Assembly (NCBI GenBank): GCA_910584595.1
Contig: CAJUBQ010000087.1
Location: 1-20,072 of the forward strand
Origin: an uncultured Eubacterium sp.
Lineage (GTDB): Bacteria > Bacillota > Clostridia > Lachnospirales > Lachnospiraceae
DNA: 20,072 nucleotides
Reading direction: 5' to 3'
The translations under genes and the position numbers were made by a program. This document shows, one piece after another, positions 15,642 to 20,072 of this stretch. Positions within the stretch are counted from its first letter, which is position 1. Every line of letters starts with the position of its first letter. Under the pieces are notes generated by a model that saw only the letters and a list, made by a program, of their open reading frames with translations, did no database searches and was not told where the DNA came from.

Positions 15642-16757
15642 CTAACTATCTCTGATCGCTGCCAATGCAGGCAGCGCATTGCCATTGTAATCAAACAACG
15701 CCTGATTTGCCCATGTATTGCCCTGCGGAGCGGTATCGCCCATATACTTTTGCCCCTCCGGCGTCGCCCAGGTAGAATACCCGGCAGGAATCCATGCAGG
15801 CTCCCAATAAACAAACCCTTTCCCTCTGCTGTCTTTCACTCTGCGGATACATTGAATCAGTTCTTCGATAAACTCTTTTTGCCCCTGTGGAGTCGGCGCG
15901 TATTTTGTCTGCGCTGCAAGTTCTTTTGTAAACAGCAGCGAACACCCCTCCCGGTCTTCCAGCGTAAATCCATACGACGTTTCCACCACCAAAACATCTT
16001 TTTGATACCGTCTGCTAATATCCTGCAGATTTGCTTCCAGATCTTCCAACGTGCCATGCCAGTACGGGTAATAAGAAAGCCCTATCATATCATAGTCAAT
16101 TCCATTGTCCGTCGCTGCATCAAACCATTCCCGATAAAGTCCGTTGTCGCCGCCATAATCCAGATGCAGAATAATCTTTGCCTGACCAGCTGCGCTTCTC
16201 ACTGCCCGAATCCCTTGTTCCAGCAGCGAAAACATCGCCTGATAATCACGATGCGGCTGCTCCTTTTCTCTGTTTCGGTACGTTGGCAGCTGTCCGTCCG
16301 GCCAAAGCAGACCATTCGTAATCTCGTTTCCAATCTGGACCATATCCGGTATCAAATCGTTTTTCTTTAAATCCGATAAAATCTGCTCCGTGTAATGATA
16401 CAACGCTGCTTTTAATGCATCGCCTGATAATTCCTTCCATTTTTTTGGCTTTACCTGTTTCTTTGGATCTGTCCAAAAATCGCTGTAATGAAAATCCAGC
16501 AAAAACATCATTTCTTTGTTTCGAATTTTTTCCGCCATTTTTAATACCGAGTTAAAATCATTCCCCCCTCCTCCATAAACACAACCGGATTCATCGTAAG
16601 GATCATTCCAGATTCGAAGCCGGATCAGATTCACTCCGTTGTTTTTAAAAATATCCAGCAATTCTTTCTGCTGCCCGTTTTCATAATATGCAGCCCCCGA
16701 TTTTTCCAGTTCCAACAGTGTTGAAATGTCCATTCCTCTAATAAAGCTCTTATCCAC
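15642..16757 (-). CDS. Cytoplasmic GH53 beta-1,4-galactanase
   Basis: A second GH53 enzyme of 371 residues starts straight into the barrel (FIRGMDISTLLELEKSGAAY) with no signal peptide and no extra domain. Catalytic glutamates are present in QIGNE (E145) and LVVETSYGF (E259). Other family motifs are LIRLRIWNDPYDE, DFHYSDFWTDP and WEPAWIP. It should cut imported galacto-oligosaccharides in the cytoplasm, complementing the secreted enzyme at the other end of the operon; the two share the same motif order and similar loops. The GTG start at 16757 is fixed by domain position, but its ribosome site is unusual: AAGGA touches the GTG, and the usable GGAGG lies 12 bases upstream. It is the first gene after the gan promoter. 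Bacillus subtilis has a GH42 beta-galactosidase in its gan operon; here no GH42 is visible. Confidence 0.9.
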   Translation of the reverse strand: MDKSFIRGMDISTLLELEKSGAAYYENGQQKELLDIFKNNGVNLIRLRIWNDPYDESGCVYGGGGNDFNSVLKMAEKIRNKEMMFLLDFHYSDFWTDPKKQVKPKKWKELSGDALKAALYHYTEQILSDLKKNDLIPDMVQIGNEITNGLLWPDGQLPTYRNREKEQPHRDYQAMFSLLEQGIRAVRSAAGQAKIILHLDYGGDNGLYREWFDAATDNGIDYDMIGLSYYPYWHGTLEDLEANLQDISRRYQKDVLVVETSYGFTLEDREGCSLLFTKELAAQTKYAPTPQGQKEFIEELIQCIRRVKDSRGKGFVYWEPAWIPAGYSTWATPEGQKYMGDTAPQGNTWANQALFDYNGNALPALAAIRDS

Positions 16758-16798
16758 TCCTTGGTTTTACCTCCGCTCAATAAATATTTTATTTATTT

Positions 16799-16848
16799 AT
16801 TAGTAAATTATTTATTAGTATATTAGCAACAATTTACTAATTTGTCAA
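16799..16848 (-). promoter_or_regulatory. gan operon promoter with candidate LacI-family operator
   Basis: On the minus strand, TTGACA (16843-16848), a 17-base spacer and TAATAT (16820-16825) make a near-consensus sigma-A promoter, giving a leader of about 55 bases before the GTG. TTAGTAAATTGTT (16828-16840) fills the spacer and is repeated exactly in the promoter of the adjacent LacI-type gene (18025-18037). An 11-bp inverted repeat, ATTAGTAAATT (16799-16809) and AATTTACTAAT (16831-16841), flanks the -10. A repressor bound there would block polymerase. Confidence 0.75.
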
Positions 16849-16951
16849 TCATATATAAAATAAAATTAGTCGAATTTCATTTTTCATCGTGTTGCACAAA
16901 AAAACGGTATTTTTCTTCGTTCAAAGTGATTTCCCATTGTAATTTATACAC

Positions 16952-16992
16952 AAAAAAAACCTTTCCGCTGCTCCTTACAGCCAGAAAGGTTT
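16952..16992 (-). terminator. Rho-independent terminator of the LacI-type gene
   Basis: On the minus strand, AAACCTTTC (from 16992) pairs with GAAAGGTTT (to 16957), followed by a run of T (A tract 16952-16959 on the plus strand). It begins about 11 bases after the stop codon. It separates the regulator transcript from the gan operon, whose promoter lies about 105 bases further down. Confidence 0.85.
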
Positions 16993-17002
16993 CCCTTTTG
17001 TT

Positions 17003-17998
17003 TTATTTTACACAGCTTTTACGAAAAACCGGTTTTCCATTAATATACACTGTTTTTGTGATCTCTCTCTTTTTAATCAGACGTTCCTGCAGCAGATCCA
17101 GTGCACTCTCACACATAGCAGGTATGTCGATATGAAACGTCGTTAAAGGCGGAGATACATATTGCGCAACATTAATATCGTTAATACTGAATACTTCTGT
17201 TCTCTTTGGTATCAATACCCCCTTTTCATTAAATGCCTGCAAAATCCCAACTGCTAAAGTATCGCTTGCGATACAAACAGCGGTCGGCAGCCGGTCTCCT
17301 AACTCTTCCACCATTCTGATTCCAATCCGGTATCCTTCTTCTACCGTCAGCGCATCAGCAATATAAATATTTCTCTCATGATACAATCCATAATATTTCA
17401 CACTTTCAATAAACGACCACTGTCTTACATCCATTACTTTTTCAAACGTCTGGATATCATAATCGGAAGGCCCGATAAATCCAATATTCGTATGCTTTTT
17501 TGCGACAAAAAAGTCTACGATCTGTGTTACGATAGAATCCAGATTAGACCGTACCGAATCATACAGGCTTTCATCCGGAGACGTTTCTACAAAAACACCC
17601 TGATCTGTTATTTTTTTCAGCGCGTCAATTTCTTTTTGCGAAAACCATCCAATCCCTATAAACGCTTTCGCGTTTTTCGGCACAGACTCTATGCCGTCGC
17701 TTTTTGCTATAAGCGTAATCTGCACATTTCTCTTTTCTGCCTGGCGTTTCATCTCTTCACAAATCGAACGGTAATAAATATCCTCCAGCTCTTCTTTATC
17801 CGAAGACCAAAACAACAGCGCCACATTTTCAATTTTCGGATATACTACCTTTTTACGGTACTGCAGCTTTTCCGCTGCTTCAAAAATGGCCTCTCTTGTT
17901 TCCTCGTTTACAGATATGGTTTCATCATAATTCAATACTCTGGATACCGTAGCTGATGAGACGCCTGCCAGCTGTGCAATATCTTTAATTGTTGCCAT
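17003..17998 (-). CDS. ganR: LacI-family transcriptional regulator of the galactan operon
   Basis: The protein has 331 residues. The LacI-type helix-turn-helix occupies residues 1-50 (MATIKDIAQLAGVSSATVSR, then VLNYDETISV), followed by a hinge and a periplasmic-binding-protein-like effector domain with phrases such as KHTNIGFIGPSDYDIQTFEK and PTAVCIASDTLAVGILQAFN. The C-terminus LLQERLIKKREITKTVYING fits the family. The ATG has GGAGG six to seven bases upstream. By position it should repress the adjacent gan operon and itself, released by a galacto-oligosaccharide as in the Bacillus GanR system; the ligand is inference. Support comes from the 13-bp sequence shared by its own promoter and the operon promoter. 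It has its own promoter (18028-18056) and terminator. Confidence 0.88.
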   Translation of the reverse strand: MATIKDIAQLAGVSSATVSRVLNYDETISVNEETREAIFEAAEKLQYRKKVVYPKIENVALLFWSSDKEELEDIYYRSICEEMKRQAEKRNVQITLIAKSDGIESVPKNAKAFIGIGWFSQKEIDALKKITDQGVFVETSPDESLYDSVRSNLDSIVTQIVDFFVAKKHTNIGFIGPSDYDIQTFEKVMDVRQWSFIESVKYYGLYHERNIYIADALTVEEGYRIGIRMVEELGDRLPTAVCIASDTLAVGILQAFNEKGVLIPKRTEVFSINDINVAQYVSPPLTTFHIDIPAMCESALDLLQERLIKKREITKTVYINGKPVFRKSCVK

Positions 17999-18024
17999 AT
18001 AACACCTCCACTACTTTCTCACTA

Positions 18025-18056
18025 AACAATTTACTAACTTTTTTACTGTATGTCAA
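18025..18056 (-). promoter_or_regulatory. Promoter of the LacI-type gene with shared operator candidate
   Basis: Minus strand: TTGACA (18051-18056), 17 bases, then TAAATT (18028-18033) as a weaker -10. The 13-bp TTAGTAAATTGTT (18025-18037), identical to that in the gan promoter, overlaps the -10. This suggests autoregulation by the same repressor. Confidence 0.65.
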
Positions 18057-18232
18057 TAGAATCCTATCCTGGCAATTTAAAATTGTCGTAATATTGGAGC
18101 ATTCTATTTCTTACAATACAATTGTTTGTTCAAAAAGTCCTGTAAAAGTGTAACTTATACTTCCTGTCTGTATGGCGGATATTTTACCTCAAATGGTATC
18201 CCATGATGCAAAACAACATTTTTCTCCAGCCA

Positions 18233-19714
18233 TTATTTTACCCGTACCCGCAGCGCTACCGGAAATCTCCTGTCCGGAATCTGCATCCTCACATGCAGTC
18301 CTATCTGATCTACACTCCACTCCGGCGGCCGCTCATTTCCAAGCACAGCCACATCTTCCACCAGCCCATGAAATTTCGGCTGATTCTGATCTTCGCTCTT
18401 TGCCAGTGAACGCACCGTAATCTGTCCATGCTCTGGATATTGCATCGCAAATACATAAATGCAGCCGCCTTTTGCGGTAAATCGGAAATCATTTTCCTGA
18501 TACTTTGGCGCACACAAATCCGTAAACTGTCCCTCTGCCGTTTCTGTAGGCCCCTCGCCGGATACCCGCCACACATGGCTTCCATAAATGGCCTCTCCAT
18601 GGATCTTTAACCACGCGCCGATCTGACCCAGTATTTTCTTATCAGTATCCGGAATGCTTCCATCCCCTTTCGGCCCGATATTTAACAGCAGGTTTCCATT
18701 TTTGCTGACGATATCCACAAGCATCCTTATAATCTCACCTGCATCTTTATAATCTAACGTATCGGTATAACACCAGGAATTATTGGCGATTGCGGTGTCT
18801 GTCTGCCAGACATAAGGTTTTGCGTCACGAAAGCTGCCGCGTTCAATTTCTGCAATCCCGCTGCCCCACATCATAGCGTCGTGCTTATAGCAGATCGCTG
18901 TACACATTCCCTTATCCGCACTCAAATTATAATAATAAGCAGCTGCTTTTTTCAAATAAGGCTTAAACGCTTCATGTTCAATCCACCAATCAAAATACAG
19001 CAGCTGCGGTTCATACTTTTTGGCCAGTTCACACGTACGCACAAGCCAGTCCTGTAAAAACTCCTCGGACGGATACGGCATACTCTGCAGATCCTGATGT
19101 TCCGGCTCCGGCATTGCAGGCCAGTAAAAATCTCCGCGCACGAGCGGTTCTTTTATATCGCTGTCAAACTCCCGGCCATGCGACATAAAAAACCAGTGCT
19201 CGGCTCTGTGGGAAGATGTGCAGAACCGCAGCCCTTCCTTTTTGCACGCAGCTTTTAATTCTCCCAGAATATCTCTGTGCGGTCCCATACGGACTGTATT
19301 CCATTGAGAAACAGCGCTGTCATACATTTGAAATCCGTCATGGTGCTCCGCTACCGACATGATGTACTTTGCGCCTGCCTGCGCGAACAGCTGCGCCCAT
19401 TCGTAAGGATCAAACTTCTCTGCCTGAAACAGCGGGATAAAATCCTTGTAGCCAAACTCCGTATGTGGGCCAAATGTTTTTCGGTGATAATCCCATTCTT
19501 CTTTTTCCTGTATATACATATTTCTGGAATACCATTCATTTTCATGCGCCGCAAGGCTGTATAACCCCCAGTGAATAAAAATTCCAAACTTCGCCTGCGC
19601 AAACCATCCCGGAATCTGTATGGTACTCAGAGAATCCCACGTGTCCTGATATGGCCCCCTGCAAATAACGCTGTCAATCTCTTTTAAATATTCCTTCATG
19701 CTGAACCCCTTCAT
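18233..19714 (-). CDS. GH29 alpha-L-fucosidase
   Basis: The enzyme releases alpha-linked L-fucose from glycans by a retaining mechanism. With the start chosen it has about 493 residues and no signal peptide, so it is probably cytoplasmic. GH29 features, numbered from this start: the N-terminal WFAQAKFGIFIHWGLYS (about 37-53), HHDGF (about 124-128), and the nucleophile Asp in LLYFDWWIE (about D242). The phrase NLLLNIGPKGDGSIP (about 338-352) and a C-terminal beta domain (about 390-493) also fit. The ATG at 19714 has AGGAGG nine bases upstream; an internal ATG at 19699 also has AAGGGG, so the start is not certain. A longer TTG frame from 19759 would run from a palindromic element and is rejected. 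It lies 235 bases upstream of the regulator gene without a clear terminator. Fucose is a minor decoration of some pectic glycans, so a link to galactan use is plausible but unproven. Confidence 0.9.
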   Translation of the reverse strand: MKGFSMKEYLKEIDSVICRGPYQDTWDSLSTIQIPGWFAQAKFGIFIHWGLYSLAAHENEWYSRNMYIQEKEEWDYHRKTFGPHTEFGYKDFIPLFQAEKFDPYEWAQLFAQAGAKYIMSVAEHHDGFQMYDSAVSQWNTVRMGPHRDILGELKAACKKEGLRFCTSSHRAEHWFFMSHGREFDSDIKEPLVRGDFYWPAMPEPEHQDLQSMPYPSEEFLQDWLVRTCELAKKYEPQLLYFDWWIEHEAFKPYLKKAAAYYYNLSADKGMCTAICYKHDAMMWGSGIAEIERGSFRDAKPYVWQTDTAIANNSWCYTDTLDYKDAGEIIRMLVDIVSKNGNLLLNIGPKGDGSIPDTDKKILGQIGAWLKIHGEAIYGSHVWRVSGEGPTETAEGQFTDLCAPKYQENDFRFTAKGGCIYVFAMQYPEHGQITVRSLAKSEDQNQPKFHGLVEDVAVLGNERPPEWSVDQIGLHVRMQIPDRRFPVALRVRVK

Positions 19715-19725
19715 CGTCAAAGCCT

Positions 19726-19749
19726 CCTGTTTTCTATCCTGTTTTCTAT
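19726..19749. repeat. 12-bp tandem duplication at the fucosidase ribosome site
   Basis: CCTGTTTTCTAT occurs twice (19726-19737, 19738-19749). On the coding strand the unit nearest the gene ends in CAGG and completes the AGGAGG ribosome site. The duplication is perfect and therefore recent. Confidence 0.85.
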
Positions 19750-19757
19750 CAATTTCC

Positions 19758-19860
19758 AAGAAACTGTTCAGAAATAACTTTTAAGTAATGCGCCTGATTT
19801 TTGAACAGCGCTCTCATAGAAAAAGACAAGCAGTTTAAAAGTTATTTATTTACAGTTCCT
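19758..19860. mobile_element. MITE-like inverted-repeat element of about 103 bp
   Basis: AAACTGTTCAGAAATAACTT and TTAA (ending 19784) form an imperfect inverted repeat of about 26 bp with TTAAAAGTTATTTATTTACA and GTTCCT (19835-19860); about 50 unpaired bases separate the arms. No open reading frame. Small size and terminal inverted repeats suggest a non-autonomous transposable element. It sits right upstream of the fucosidase gene and may affect its promoter. Confidence 0.6.
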
Positions 19861-20024
19861 AGTGCTCCATCCGGACAGAAATTAGAGTTTATTACAGCCT
19901 GATTCACATCATTGCTGCGTTAAAATTTCTAGTCGATGGAACCACATCGCCGTCAAAATTTTGCCTTGCACTGAGGTGAATCAGTCAGTACTAACCTCTA
20001 ATTTCTGTCCGGATGGAGCACTAG
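19859..20024. repeat. 166-bp near-palindromic foldback element
   Basis: The outer 29 bases (19859-19887, beginning CTAGTGCTCCATCCGGACAG) are matched perfectly by the reverse complement at 19996-20024. Inside, CTGATTCACATCA pairs nearly perfectly with TGAGGTGAATCAG, AAAATTT pairs with AAATTTT, and at the centre CGATG (19934-19938) pairs with CATCG (19945-19949). All pairs are centred on 19941.5. No coding potential. It abuts the preceding element, sharing the CT at 19859-19860. Confidence 0.85.
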
Positions 20025-20072
20025 AGCGTGTTTGAAAAATGCTTTCTGTGAGATGTGCTTCACAGTTTGTGG

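Noticed and set aside
15639..16370. Plus-strand frame of 243 codons
   Set aside because: It lies entirely opposite the cytoplasmic GH53 gene, which has clear catalytic motifs; the frame is arginine- and cysteine-rich and shows no family.
16780..16850. Phage-like or CRISPR-like short repeats in the AT-rich promoter region
   Set aside because: The ATTTATTAGTA repeats are irregular and explained better as operator half-sites; there are no spacers.
17378..17956. Plus-strand frame of 192 codons
   Set aside because: Antisense shadow of the LacI-type regulator gene, with biased F/R/Y composition.
19715..19759. Longer TTG start of the fucosidase
   Set aside because: The extra codons come from the 12-bp tandem duplication and the edge of the MITE-like element, and the true ribosome site lies inside them.

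Overview
The window reads as a chromosomal stretch of a gut-type Firmicute, most likely Lachnospiraceae (Blautia/Ruminococcus-like). Grounds: strong AGGAGG-type ribosome sites, GTG and TTG starts, an AT-rich genome, gan-type galactan genes, and decayed pieces of tnpV / serine-recombinase / sigma-factor mobile modules common in that family. This assignment is inference. Every intact gene is on the minus strand. I saw no tRNA, rRNA or CRISPR array.

Left part (1-3560): a graveyard. It holds the N-terminal stub of a sugar isomerase/epimerase-like protein, an intact small TfoX C-terminal-domain gene with a clear promoter, C-terminal tnpV and sigma-factor relics around a hairpin repeat, a small membrane zinc-ribbon gene, and two opposed relics of one DDE transposase.

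Middle part (3560-10190): an AT-rich accessory island. It carries a headless SMC/Rad50-like ATPase remnant, an antitoxin-like gene followed by a frameshifted PIN toxin, and a minus-strand gene series running from an unrecognised 456-codon gene (split in two by an 8-bp tandem duplication), through an Apea-like HEPN protein, to an AlbA/Schlafen-type ATP-binding regulator. Three copies of a dispersed hairpin repeat lie among these genes. At 10190-10763 a second set of relics (serine recombinase, N-terminal tnpV, the same hairpin repeat) matches the left-hand set in the same orientation, so the island is bracketed by eroded copies of one mobile module.

Right part (10797-16848): a galactan-use operon. 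From a consensus promoter at 16820-16848 it reads cytoplasmic GH53 galactanase, lipoprotein solute-binding protein, two ABC permeases, then secreted GH53 galactanase with a C-terminal carbohydrate-binding-like domain. Secreted GH53 would cut beta-1,4-galactan outside, the ABC importer would bring galacto-oligosaccharides in, and the cytoplasmic GH53 would shorten them. The importer ATPase and a GH42 beta-galactosidase are not in the window. A LacI-family regulator (17003-17998) lies just upstream, and its promoter shares a 13-bp sequence with the operon promoter, a good operator candidate. A GH29 alpha-L-fucosidase (18233-19714) follows, and the right edge holds two abutting palindromic elements, one a near-perfect 166-bp foldback.
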